A stretch of 64,000 bases of DNA from Basidiobolus meristosporus CBS 931.73 (taxonomy: Eukaryota > Basidiobolomycota > Basidiobolomycetes > Basidiobolales > Basidiobolaceae): NCBI GenBank assembly GCA_002104905.1, contig MCFE01000226.1, forward strand, positions 58,521 to 122,520, read 5' to 3'. Shown piece by piece: positions 20,944 through 31,519 of the stretch. Position 1 is the first letter of the stretch. Each line of letters opens with the position of its first letter. Both the position numbers and the translations under genes were made by a program. Under the pieces are notes generated by a model, which saw only the letters and a program-made list of their open reading frames with translations, searched no databases and had not been told where the DNA came from.

Positions 20944-23900
20944 ATGACTTCTACCAGCAAACAAAGCAATACCAACATCTTCCCTGTAAAGGAGAGGTTT
21001 GATGGGAAGAACTACAGACTTTGGAGAATCAAGATGCAGATCCACCTTGAGGAAAGAAAGCTTTGGAACATAGTAACAGGAAAGGAAGTTGAGCCCAAAG
21101 GAACAGCAGAAGATGTGGAGAAGTTTCAAGAGAAGGAGAGAAAGGCCTTCAATACAATATGCATCAATGTGCAAGACTCCTTCATTGGACAAATCCATGC
21201 CTTGAATACTGCCAAAGCAGCATGGGAATCCTTAGAGAAGATCTTTAGAGCAAAGTCAGTATCAAGCAAGCTTTATTTGAAACAAAAGTTCTTCAACATG
21301 AGAAAAAAGCCAGATGATGACATGCTACAACTCATTACCAGAATGGAGACACTTGCAGAAGAACTTTACAGTTTTAATGCTGGTGTAGATGATGAAGAAA
21401 AGATACTCTGTCTGCTTTGCAGCCTACCAGGCGAGTATGAGCCACTCATACTTTCTTTTGAAAGCAGAGAAGACAACTTGACTTTAGACTATGTCAAAGG
21501 AAGACTTCTCCATGAAGAACTCAGACATAATGATCAAGCAGTGAAAATTGAAGATAATGCTTTATTCAGCTCTGAAAGGCATACAGAAAAGAAGGGAAAG
21601 CAACAAAACCGAAGAAAACCTGGCTGCTGTAACTACTGTAAGAAGCCAGGACACTGGGCAAGAGAATGCAAGAAGAAACAAGCAGACAAAAAACAGAAAC
21701 TAGAGCAGGCAAACCATATAACTACTGATGAACAGCTATTTGTCACTGTACAAGAGAGTGCAAGTAACCAAAGTAATGAATGGTATATTGACTCTGGAGC
21801 ATCACAGCATATTTGTGGTATAAAGGATTGGTTCAGCAACTTAAAGACTATTCCCGTAAGAAAGGTTTATCTGGGAGATAACTCTGCATTGGAAGCTACC
21901 GCCAGTGGGTCTATACAACTAAATATGAGTGATAACTCAGGGGCAACAACAGCAGAACTGACTGACGTACTCTATGTACCTGGAATAGCTAAGAACCTAC
22001 TCTCAGTCAGTAAAGCAACTACTCAGGGACTGAAATTTGTTTTTACTAAGCTGAGCTGCTCAATATTGAGTGAAAATGGACAAAAATTAGCTTCGGGAAT
22101 CAGAGATCACATTATATACAAGTTACAATGCAAGATCATTGTACCTGAGTATGTCAACATTGCTGAAACTGATGAAACCAACTGGGAGACATGGCATAGG
22201 AGGCTAGGACACATAGGGGAACAGAAAATGAGCCAATTGGTGAAAAATCAGCTTGTTTTGGGCCTAAAATACTCAATTCCGATTAAATTGAATGTTTGTA
22301 AGGGATGTTCATATGGCAAACAAGCTAGGCAATGTTTCAAGAGCTCAGAAGGCATCAATACCACCGAAATATTGGCTATTGTACACTCAGACATATGTGG
22401 CCCCATGAGAACACTGTCCTTTGGAGCCAAGAGATACTTTATGACGTTTATTGATGACAAGACAAGATATACATGGGTGTACTTCCTCAAAACAAAGGAT
22501 GAAGCTTTAGATACGTTTAAGCACTTCAAGAACATGGCAGAAACACAAACTGGGTGTAAATTGAAGGTACTACGGAGTGACAATGGAGGAGAATACTGCT
22601 CAAAGGAGTTTGCAAAATACTGCTTGTCTACTGGTATACTTCAACAGACCACAGTTCCTCATACTCCACAGCAAAATGGAGTAGCAGAACGTGCAAACAG
22701 AACAATAGTAGAGATGGGAAGATCTATGCTACATGATAAGGGAATGGACTACAAGTTTTGGGCTGAATCTGTTGCTACCGCTGTCTACATCAAGAACAGA
22801 TGCCCAACAACAGCACTACATGATTCTACACCCTTTGAAGCATATACAGGCAAAAAACCAGATCTCCAGCACCTCAGGATCTTCGGCAGTGATGTTTTTT
22901 ATCACATCCCTGACAAAAAACGCTCAAAGTTGGAACCAAAGAGTAGAAAAGGGATCTTTCTTGGGTATTGTGAAGATACTAAAGGGTATAGAGTGTATGA
23001 TGGCAAAATTCAGAAGCTGATCAAGAGCAGGGACGTTGTATTTGAGGAAAATTCAGATCAGAAAGCCACAGAAATAATTGGCCAGCTGCCTGATGATGCA
23101 ATCAACACAAATGAAGAAGATACGTACCAAATCCAGCCAGAGATGGAAGATACTTCTACCAGTTCCAGATCAGAACAGATTATCCCAGTTAGGAGATCTA
23201 CCAGAATAAGAAATGCCCCTGGATCCTGGTGGCAGACATCCAATGATCATGAAGAAGCTTATCTTGCCTTATGTGCCGAACCTCAGAATCTGGAACAGGC
23301 AATGCAAGGTCCAGATGCTACTAAGTGGCAACAAGCCATGCAGGAGGAGTACCAATCACTGATCAAGGCAAAAACGTGGGAACTGGTAGATTTACCAAAT
23401 GGGAGAAAGCCAATAGGATGTAGATGGGTCTACAAGATCAAGATAACCTCAAATGGTGCCGTTGATAAGTACAAGGCTAGATTGGTAGCTAAAGGCTATT
23501 CCCAGATCCAGGGACTAGACTTTAAGGAAACATTTGCTCCGGTTGCCAAGTTTAACTCTATTAGGACAGTTCTAGCCCTGGCAGCTGTACACAGTCTAGA
23601 TCTACACCAAATGGACGTCAAAACAGCCTTTCTAAATGGGGATTTGCAAGAAACTATATATATGGAGCAACCAGAAGGTTTTACCGATCCAAAAAGCCCC
23701 CATAAGGTGTGCAAACTTAGAAAATTGTGGTATGGGCTTAAGCAGGCACCCAGAGCATGGTATAACAAGATTGACACATATCTAGAGGAAATTGGGTTCT
23801 CTTGTAGCACTGCAGATCACAGTATATATGTGACACAGCTCAAAAAGGGTGTGATCATCCTAGTTCTTTATGTGGACGACCTAATTATAGCTACAAGTGA

Positions 23901-24861
23901 TCAAGAGGCACTTAAACAGACGAAATCAGATCTCTTCAGCAAGTTTGAGATGAAAGATCTTGGAAAATTGAGCTATTTTCTTGGAATTGAGGTCAAATTT
24001 GACATACCTACGCAGAAAATTGTGCTGAATCAGTCTAAGTACATCAGGGACATTCTTAGACGCTTCAAGATGGAAAATTGCAAACCTGCAGCAACCCCTA
24101 TGGACAATAACCTGAAATTAAGCAAATCTCAGCCAGTTATAGATGAAAACGGCTCAAATATGGACCAAAACTTTCCCTATCAATCAATGATCGGTAGCCT
24201 AATGTACTTGATGGTGTCTACACGTCCAGATATTGCAGTAGCAGTTGGAATAGTCAGTCAATTCATGCAGAATTATGGATCAGATCAAATTGCAGCAGTT
24301 AAGCGGATTTTCAGATATCTACAAGGTACCATAAATATGGTACTGGAATACTCTGGAGCAGCTAATAGGCAAATATTTGATGGTTATAGTGATTCAGATT
24401 GGGGTAGGGATTTGATTGATAGACGCTCTACCACAGGCTATGTATTTCTTTATGCTGGTGCAGCTATTACTTGGAATTGCAAGAAACAACCAACTGTGGC
24501 ACTATCTACAACTGAAGCCAAATATATGGCTGCATGTCAAGCAACTAAGGAGGCTATATGGCTACAAAAATTATTCAAAGACTTAGGTTTTAATTCAGGT
24601 GAACCAACATATATTTACAAGGATAATCAAAGTTGTATTTCATTAGCTAGAAATCCTACTAATCATGCCAGAACTAAGCACATTGATATACAGCATCACT
24701 TTGTGAGGGAAGCTGTAGAAAATAACTTAGTAGAGCTGGTTTACTGCCCAACTGACAAAATGGTGGCAGACATATTGACAAAACCACTAGCTAGGCCACA
24801 GTTTGAGATGCTTAGAGAGAAATTGGGATTAAGAAATTATTTGGTTGAGGGGGAGTGTTGA
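20944..24861 (+). CDS. Copia-1 Gag-Pol polyprotein
   Basis: One uninterrupted frame of 1305 codons. In order: Gag (about 1-220, 'FPVKERFDGKNYRLW' start typical for Copia gag); zinc knuckle C229-x2-C232-x4-H237-x4-C242; aspartic protease with D283 in YIDSGASQH; integrase zinc-binding H418/H423, C452/C455; integrase core D483, D546, E582 (35 residues between the last two); reverse transcriptase with D891 (MDVKTAFLNG) and YVDD 976-979; RNase H with SDSDW (1149-1153). Two oddities: the RT box usually reading SLYGLKQ has Trp at 929, and the RNase H motif STTEAEY has Lys at 1193 in place of the presumed catalytic Glu. The sister copy e2 has the usual residues at both places. The stop codon lies inside the 3' LTR. 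ATG 20944 is chosen because it opens the Gag homology; the PBS ATG is out of use. Confidence 0.93.
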   Translation: MTSTSKQSNTNIFPVKERFDGKNYRLWRIKMQIHLEERKLWNIVTGKEVEPKGTAEDVEKFQEKERKAFNTICINVQDSFIGQIHALNTAKAAWESLEKIFRAKSVSSKLYLKQKFFNMRKKPDDDMLQLITRMETLAEELYSFNAGVDDEEKILCLLCSLPGEYEPLILSFESREDNLTLDYVKGRLLHEELRHNDQAVKIEDNALFSSERHTEKKGKQQNRRKPGCCNYCKKPGHWARECKKKQADKKQKLEQANHITTDEQLFVTVQESASNQSNEWYIDSGASQHICGIKDWFSNLKTIPVRKVYLGDNSALEATASGSIQLNMSDNSGATTAELTDVLYVPGIAKNLLSVSKATTQGLKFVFTKLSCSILSENGQKLASGIRDHIIYKLQCKIIVPEYVNIAETDETNWETWHRRLGHIGEQKMSQLVKNQLVLGLKYSIPIKLNVCKGCSYGKQARQCFKSSEGINTTEILAIVHSDICGPMRTLSFGAKRYFMTFIDDKTRYTWVYFLKTKDEALDTFKHFKNMAETQTGCKLKVLRSDNGGEYCSKEFAKYCLSTGILQQTTVPHTPQQNGVAERANRTIVEMGRSMLHDKGMDYKFWAESVATAVYIKNRCPTTALHDSTPFEAYTGKKPDLQHLRIFGSDVFYHIPDKKRSKLEPKSRKGIFLGYCEDTKGYRVYDGKIQKLIKSRDVVFEENSDQKATEIIGQLPDDAINTNEEDTYQIQPEMEDTSTSSRSEQIIPVRRSTRIRNAPGSWWQTSNDHEEAYLALCAEPQNLEQAMQGPDATKWQQAMQEEYQSLIKAKTWELVDLPNGRKPIGCRWVYKIKITSNGAVDKYKARLVAKGYSQIQGLDFKETFAPVAKFNSIRTVLALAAVHSLDLHQMDVKTAFLNGDLQETIYMEQPEGFTDPKSPHKVCKLRKLWYGLKQAPRAWYNKIDTYLEEIGFSCSTADHSIYVTQLKKGVIILVLYVDDLIIATSDQEALKQTKSDLFSKFEMKDLGKLSYFLGIEVKFDIPTQKIVLNQSKYIRDILRRFKMENCKPAATPMDNNLKLSKSQPVIDENGSNMDQNFPYQSMIGSLMYLMVSTRPDIAVAVGIVSQFMQNYGSDQIAAVKRIFRYLQGTINMVLEYSGAANRQIFDGYSDSDWGRDLIDRRSTTGYVFLYAGAAITWNCKKQPTVALSTTEAKYMAACQATKEAIWLQKLFKDLGFNSGEPTYIYKDNQSCISLARNPTNHARTKHIDIQHHFVREAVENNLVELVYCPTDKMVADILTKPLARPQFEMLREKLGLRNYLVEGEC
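24847..24855 (+). promoter_or_regulatory. Polypurine tract
   Basis: GAGGGGGAG immediately before the 3' LTR; it is also the last coding stretch of pol (residues before the final Cys). Same tract in e2 (27204 onward, complement) and e4 (40878-40886). Confidence 0.85.
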
Positions 24862-25224
24862 AATATTGGACTATTTGGTATCATTCAGCAGCTAGAAATT
24901 TACTTAACAATTCTAGGCTAGTCTTAGTCACTGTAGGACTCATTTACTGCCTTAGCTTTGCCACTTTCTCCAGATATATGAACTTATGATTATTCCCCTA
25001 TAGTCAGGATCAAATTAGCACTATTACCAAACATTATGTACTAACCCTGAAACTGTTACAGAATGCTCCTGAGTATTGAGAAACCCTCCCTACTTAGTGT
25101 TGCAGATGTATTACTTCTACAGAGGTATAAATACTGAGCTTCTTTATGAATAAACAACAGTTCAACTATTATCACTATTTCTTGATAAGTTCCTTATATC
25201 CAAATCACTTCTTAAATTGCAACA
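24856..25224 (+). repeat. 3' LTR of Copia-1 e1
   Basis: 369 bp, TGTTGAAATATTGG ... TTGCAACA. Differs from the 5' LTR at about seven bases. Its first six bases also supply the last Cys and the TGA stop of gag-pol. Confidence 0.92.
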
Positions 25225-25729
25225 ATTTCTACTAATTGCAGAACTATATAAAATATAACTATTTGGTAACTGCTATGGGAGTCTCAGGAATATATGTGTC
25301 AAGTTTCAGCTCATTTGGACAAGTTTCAAATTTGCCCAAAATTCTGTACTTCCCTGATTCCTAATAATTAGCATATATCTTATAAACATTTCTAAAGTTA
25401 ATAATCTGAGATGCATCACTTAACTTGTGCTAGTTAATAATACATTATCAATTAGGTGGATTCCTAATTATTTCAACAAGTATCAGGTGCATATCTTCAG
25501 CCCTTCTGTGCTCTTACACATCCTACCCAACATTGATCCAAAAAAAAATTGTTAAAAAATGGATTTTCTCCAGTACAATGGGTGAAACACAGGGGCTGCT
25601 TTGCATGAAGATGCAAAGCTATGTTTCACACTCTGTGGCCAAGTATAGGCTCACTTGGCCTCTCTGGCACACTATGGCATCATTTGGCACTCATGGCTCA
25701 ATGTGGCACTATCCAACAGAACAAGTTTA

Positions 25730-26282
25730 TTAGCTCTGATACTGTAAGCTGGGTGGCAGATTCAGGTTGAGGAGAATCAGTGGCCAGTAGGATTTGCTGG
25801 AAGGGTACATGTTGAATAAGTATCCATGAAGTGCCAAGGCATATTCATGGTAATACATACCTTCAAAGTAGCCCTTGCTTCTTGCTGTTTGTTATTTTTG
25901 CCATCAAATTTATCAGATATATTTGCACTTGATTGATACTGAGTGCAGTGCTTTATAGCTTTGTGATATTTGTTGGACTGCATCATTTACCAGTAGATGG
26001 ATTACTGGACTCACTTGATTCCACAAAGTATCCTTGGCATTCTTTTCAGTGGGTGCTGCTGCATTGCCTATTAGGGTTTGACTGAGCTCATGTCTGGTAT
26101 TGTTGTTAGGGGTGATAGGCTCACAACCCATCAATGAGCCTTCTTTGTCAGAGCTATCACTCTGTGTGCCATATTCAAAAGGCTGAAGTGTGCCTAAAGG
26201 TGTTACAAACTCACCTGACTCAGTTTGCGCAAGGTTACAAAGATGGTCAGATGCCAATATGGAGGTATCAACTGGCCAGCAG
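25730..26282 (-). pseudogene. Tnp2-type transposase, N-terminal third, copy B5
   Basis: Minus strand, 26282 down: 'WPVDTSILASDHLCNLAQTESGEFVTPLG' in part of 26317-25913, acidic linker, 'HELSQTLIGNA', then 'QVSPVIHLLVNDAV'; then an internal gap to 'YQSSANISDKFDGKNNKQ' (25890) and 'GRFSLDKY'-like remains. The head is fused directly to protein D at 26283: the intergenic region and both starts are gone. Confidence 0.6.
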
Positions 26283-26596
26283 CAGAAGAGCAGTTGGACA
26301 ACAACTTGCTTTGACATTTAGTGTAACAAGTGAGTCGACATCCAACAAAGGCCATGTTGACATTGTGCCCACTGAAAGTAATAATGCAGACTCCTCAGGC
26401 TCTCAGTCAAATAGGCAAATAGAACCTCCGCAGAGCCTCAGGCAGACTGTTATGCACAGGCAAATGAGAGTGTAGCAAACACATACCTCTGTTGAAGATC
26501 AGCAAGTGGTCATGATAACATTGCCACCACCCATATCAGCAAGTATGTTGTAAGCTCATACCAAAGCATAAATGAAGCAATTAGGTGCAGTGGTTG
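26283..26596 (+). pseudogene. Protein D, copy D5, first part
   Basis: 'SSRRAVGQQLALTFSVTSES' to 'SSGSQSNRQIE' corresponds to codons 22-70 of D2 (10534); it then continues with stops ('VEDQQVVMITLPPPISAS') until the Copia pile at 26597. The rest of this copy is at 41256-42440. Confidence 0.6.
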
Positions 26597-26834
26597 ATGT
26601 TGAAATATTTGACTATTTGTTATCATTCAGCAGCCAAAAATTTACTTAACAATTCTGGACTAGTCTTGGTTACTGTGTACAGCTCTAACTTTGCCACTTT
26701 CTGCAGATCTATGATCTTATAATTATTCCCTTAGAGTCAGGACAAGACCAGCACTATTACCAAACATTAAGTACTAACCCTGAAACCGTTACAGAATGCT
26801 CCTGAGTACTGAGAAACCCTCCTTACTTGGTGCT
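26597..26834 (+). repeat. Truncated LTR-A
   Basis: The first 238 bases of an older Copia-1 LTR (TTGAAATATTTGACTATTTG start), cut at TACTTGGTGCT by the LTR of e2. It may be the remains of the 5' LTR of copy e4, whose other parts lie right of e3. Confidence 0.75.
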
Positions 26835-29800
26835 TGTTGCAATTTAAGAAGTGATTTGGATATAAGGAACTAATCAAGAAATAGTGATAATAGTTGAAAT
26901 GTTGTTTATTCATAAAGAAGCTCAGTATTTATACCATTGTAGAAGTAATACAGCTGCAACACTAAGTAGGGAGGGTTTCTCAATACTCAGGAGCATTCTG
27001 TAACAGTTTCAGGGTTAGTGCATAATGTTTGGTAATAGTGCTAATTTGATCCTGACCATAGTGGAATAATCATAAGATCATATATCTGGAGAAAGTGGCA
27101 AAGTTAAGGCAGTAAATGAGTCCAACAATGACTAAGACTAGCCTAGAATTGTTAAGTAAATTTCTAGCTGCTGAATGATACCAAATAGTCCAATATTTCA
27201 ACACTCCCCCTCAACCAAATAATTTCTTAATCCCAATTTCTCTCTAAGCATCTCAAACTGTGGCCTAGCTAGTGGTTTTGTCAATATGTCTGCCACCATT
27301 TTGTCAGTTGGGCAGTAAACCAGCTCTACTAAGTTATTTTCTACAGCTTCCCTCACAAAGTGATGCTGTATATCAATGTGCTTAGTTCTGGCATGATTAG
27401 TAGGATTTCTAGCTAATGAAATACAACTTTGATTATCCTTGTAAATATATGTTGGTTCACCTGAATTAAAACCTAAGTCTTTGAACAATTTTTGTAGCCA
27501 TATAGCCTCCTTAGTTGCTTGACATGCAGCCATATATTCGGCTTCAGTTGTAGATAGTGCCACAGTTGGTTGTTTCTTGCAATTCCAAGTAATAGCTGCA
27601 CCAGCATAAAGAAATACATAGCCTGTGGTAGAGCGTCTATCAATCAAATCCCTACCCCAATCTGAATCACTATAACCATCAAATATTTGCCTATTAGCTG
27701 CTCCATAGTATTCCAGTACCATATTTATGGTACCTTGTAGATATCTGAAAATCCGCTTAACTGCTGCAATTTGATCTGATCCATAATTCTGCATGAATTG
27801 ACTGACTATTCCAACTGCTACTGCAATATCTGGACGTGTAGACACCATCAAGTACATTAGGCTACCAACCATTGATTGATAGGGAAAGTTTTGGTCCATA
27901 TTTGAGCCGTTTTCATCTATAACTGGCTGAGATTTACTTAATTTCAGGTTATTGTCCATAGGGGTTGCTGCTGGTTTGCAATTTTCATTTTTAAGCGTCT
28001 AAGAATGTCCCTGATGTACTTAGACTGATTCAGCACAATTTTCTGTGTAGGTATGTCAAATTTGACCTCAATTCCAAGAAAATAGCTCAACTTTCCAAGA
28101 TCTTTCATCTCAAACTTGCTGAAGAGATCTGATTTCGTCTGTTTAAGTGCCTCTTGATCACTTGTAGCTATAATTAGGTCGTCCACATAAAGAACTAGGA
28201 TGATCACACCCTTTTTGAGCTGTTTCACATATATACTGTAATCTGCAGTGCTATGAGAGAACCCAATTTCCTCTAGATATGTGTCAATCTTGTTATACCA
28301 TGCTCTGGGTGCCTGCTTAAGCCCATACAATGATTTTCTAAGTTTGCACACCTTATGGGGGCTTTTTGGATCGGTAAAACCTTCTGGTTGCTCCATATAT
28401 ATAGTTTCTTGCAAATCCCCATTTAGAAAGGCTGTTTTGACATCCATTTGGTGTAGATCTAGACTGTGTACAACTGCCAGGGCTAGAACTGTCCTAATAG
28501 AGTTAAACTTGGCAACCGGAGCAAATGTTTCCTTAAAGTCTAGTCCCTGGATCTGGGAATAGCCTTTAGCTACCAATCTAGCCTTGTACTTATCAACGGC
28601 ACCATTTGAGGTTATCTTGATCTTGTAGACCCATCTACATCCTATTGGCTTTCTCCCATTTGGTAAATCTACCAGTTCCCACGTTTTTGCCTTGATCAGT
28701 GATTGGTACTCCTCCTGCATGGCTTGTTGCCACTTAGTAGCATCTGGACCTTGCATTGCCTGTTCCAGATTCTGAGGTTTGACACATAAGGCAAGATAAG
28801 CTTCTTCATGATCATTGAATGTCAGCCACCAGGATCCAGGGGCATTTCTTATTCTGGTAGATCTCCTAACTGGGATAATCTGTTCTGATCTGGAACTGGT
28901 AGAAGTATCTTCCATCTCTGGCTAGATTTGGTACATATCTTCTTCATTTGTGTTGATTGCATCATCAGGCAGCTGGCCAATGATTTCTGTGGCTTTCTGA
29001 TCTGAATTCTCCTCAAATCCAACGTCCCTGCTCTTGATCAGCTTCTGAATTTTGCCATCATACACTCTATACCCTTTAGTATCTTCACAATACCCAAGAA
29101 AGATCCCTTTTCTACTCTTTGGTTCCAACTTTGAGCGTTTGTTGTCAGGGATGTGATAAAAAACATCACTGCCGAAGATCCTGAGGTGCTGGAGATCTGG
29201 TTTTTTGCCTGTATATGCTTCAAAGGGTGTAGAATCACGTAGTGGTGTTGTTGGGCATCTGTTCTTGATGTATACAGCGGTAGCAACAGATTCAGCCCAA
29301 AACTTGTAGTCCATTCCCTTATCATGTAGCATAGATCTTCCCATCTCTACTATTGTTCTATTTGCATGTTGTGCTACTCCATTTTGCTGTGGTGTATGAG
29401 GAGCAGTGGTCTGTTGAAGTATACCAGTAGACAAGCAGTATTTTGCAAACTCCTTTCAGCAGTATTCTCCTCCATTGTCACTTTGTAGTACCTTCAATTT
29501 ACACCCAGTTTGTGTTTCTGCCATGTTCTTGAAGTGCTTAAATGTATCTAAAGCGTCATCCTTTGTTTTGAGGAAGTACACCCATGTATATCTTGTCTTG
29601 TCATCAATAAACGTCATAAAGTATCTCTTGGCTCCAAAGGACAGTGTTCTCATGGGGCCACATATGTCTGAGTGTACAATAGCCCATATTTTGATGGTAT
29701 TGATGCCTTCTGAGCTCTTGAAATGTTGCCTAGCTTGTTTGCCATATGAACATCCCTTACAAACATTCAATTTGATTGGAATTGAGTATTTTAGGCCCAA

Positions 29801-31519
29801 AACAAGCTGATTTTTCACCAATTGGCTCATTTTCTGTTCCCCAATGTATCCTAGCCTCCTATGCCACGTCTCCCAGTTGGTTTAATCAGTTTCAGCAATG
29901 TTGACATACTCAGGTACAATGATCTTGCATTGTAACTTGTATATATTGTGATCTCTGATTCCCGAAGCTAATTTTTGTTCATTTTCACTCAATATTGAGC
30001 AGCTCAGCTTAGTAAAAACAAATTTCAGTCCCTGAGTAGTTTCTTTACTGACTGAGAGTAGGTTCTTAGCTATTCCAGGTACATTCAGTACATCAGTCAG
30101 TTTTGCTGTTGTTGCCCCTGAGTTATCACTCATATTTAGTTGTATAGACCCACTGGCGGTAGCTTCCAATGCAGAGTTATCTCCCAGATAAACCTTTCTT
30201 ACGGGAATAGTCTTTGAGTTGCTGAACCAATCCTTTATACCACAAATATGCTGTGATGCTCCAGAGTCAATATACCATTCATTACTTTGGTTACTTGCAT
30301 TCTCTTGTACAGTGACAAATAGCTGTTCATCAGTAGTTATATGGTTTGCCTGCTCTAGTTTCTGTTTTTTGTCTGCTTGTTTCTTCTTGCATTCTCTTGC
30401 CCAGTGTCCTGGCTTCTTACAGTAGTTACAGCAGCCAGGTTTTCTTCGGTTTTGTTGCTTTCCCTTCTTTTCTGTATGCCTTTCAGAGCTGAATAAAGCA
30501 TTATCTTGAATTTTCTCTGCTTGATCATTACGTCTGAGTTCTTCATGGAGAAGTCTTCCTTTGACATAGTGTAAAGTCAAGTTGTCTTCTCTGCTTTCAA
30601 AAGAAAGTATGAGTGGCTCATACTCGTCTGGTAGGCTGCAAAGCAGACAGAGTATCTTTTCTTCATCATCTACACCAGCATTAATACTCTAAAGTACTTC
30701 TGCAAGTGTCTCCATTCTGGTAATGAGTTGTAGCATGTCATCATCTGGCTTTTTTCTCATGATGAAGAACTTTTGTTTCAAATAAAGCTTGCTTGATACT
30801 GACTTTGCTCTAAAGATCTTCTCTAAGGATTCCCATGCTGCTTTGGCAGTATTTGAGGCATAGATTTGTCCAATGAAGGAGTCTTGCACATTGATGCATA
30901 TTGCATTGAAGGCCTTTCTCTCCTTCTCTTGAAACTTCTCCTCATCTTCTGCTGTTCCTTTGGGCTCAACTTCCTTTCCTGTTACTATGTTCCAAAGCTT
31001 TCTTTCCTCAAGGTGGATCTGCATCTTGATTGTCCAAAGTCTGTAGTTCTTCCCATCAAACCTCTCCTTTACAGGGAAGATGTTTGTGTTGTTCTGTTTA
31101 CTGGTAGAAGTCATCTTTAGAATAGATTAAGGCAATCGGGGCTCATAACCTGTAGCAATTTAAGAAGTGATTTGGATATAAGGAACCTATCAAGAAATAG
31201 TGATAATAGTTGAACTGTTGTTTATTCATAAAGAAGCTCAGTATTTATACCTCTGTAGAAGTAATACAGCTGCAACACTAAGTAGGGAGGGTTTCTCAAT
31301 ATTCAGGAGCATTCTGTAACAGTTTCAGGGTTAGTACATAATGTTTGGTAATAGTGCTAATTTGATCCTGACTATAGGGGAATATTCATAAGTTTATATA
31401 TCTGGAGAAAGTGGCAAAGTTAAGGCAGTATATGAGTCCTACAGTGACTAAGACTAGTCTAGAGTTGTCAAGTAGATTTTTAGCTGCTGAATGATACCAA
31501 GTAGTCCACTATTTCAACA
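26835..31519 (-). mobile_element. Copia-1 copy e2, inverted relative to e1
   Basis: 4685 bp on the minus strand: 3' LTR 26835-27203, 5' LTR 31151-31519 (369 bp each), PBS at 31150-31139 (GGTTATGAGCCC), PPT next to 27203. Very close to e1 along its whole length. The flanking bases (GTGCT on the left, CTGTT on the right) do not form a target duplication, and the two flanks belong to different older Copia-1 remains. Confidence 0.92.
27198..31114 (-). pseudogene. Copia-1 Gag-Pol, copy e2 (disabled)
   Basis: Same domain order as e1 from ATG 31114. Breaks: in-frame stops at about 30688 (end of the first Gag piece), 29881 (before the integrase zinc domain; GAA to TAA), 29455 (after GGEYC; TCA to TGA), 28921 (CAG to TAG), and a one-base deletion near 27960 in RT ('RRLKMK' then shift). 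The integrase catalytic Glu is Gln (GVAQH where e1 has GVAER). It still has the usual SLYGLKQ in RT and STTEAEY in RNase H. It can no longer make a working polyprotein. Confidence 0.9.

Larger units (their letters stand above)
20539..25224 (+). mobile_element. Copia-1, full-length copy e1 (Ty1/Copia retrotransposon)
   Basis: 4686 bp, LTR 369 bp on each side, exact 5-bp target duplication ATTTC (20534-20538 and 25225-25229). Carries PBS, one long gag-pol ORF, PPT. By eye I count about seven differences between the two LTRs (about 2%), so the insertion is relatively recent. It keeps CpG sites that older copies in the window have lost. Domain order (integrase before RT) is that of Ty1/Copia. Confidence 0.95.
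20440..25478 (-). mobile_element. Second solo LTR-B, split by Copia-1
   Basis: Pieces 20440-20538 and 25230-25478 together are the reverse complement of the LTR-B at 19671-20009 (about 348 bp). Outer flanks AGTAC / AGTAT form the 5-bp target repeat in the hairpin arm. Confidence 0.85.
20272..25729. mobile_element. Hairpin element split by nested insertions
   Basis: Left part 20272-20439 (left arm mostly deleted, then loop TAATATTTAAATATAGG and start of right arm), right part 25479-25729 (right arm to ACAAGTTTA). Between them lies LTR-B, which in turn contains Copia-1. The right arm joins perfectly once the insert and one 5-bp repeat (AGTAC/AGTAT) are removed. Confidence 0.8.

Noticed and set aside
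20938-23810. Minus-strand frames inside Copia-1 e1 (20938-21198, 22248-22583, 23496-23810) and the corresponding ones in e2
   Set aside because: Antisense shadows of gag-pol; they recur only because the coding strand is conserved.
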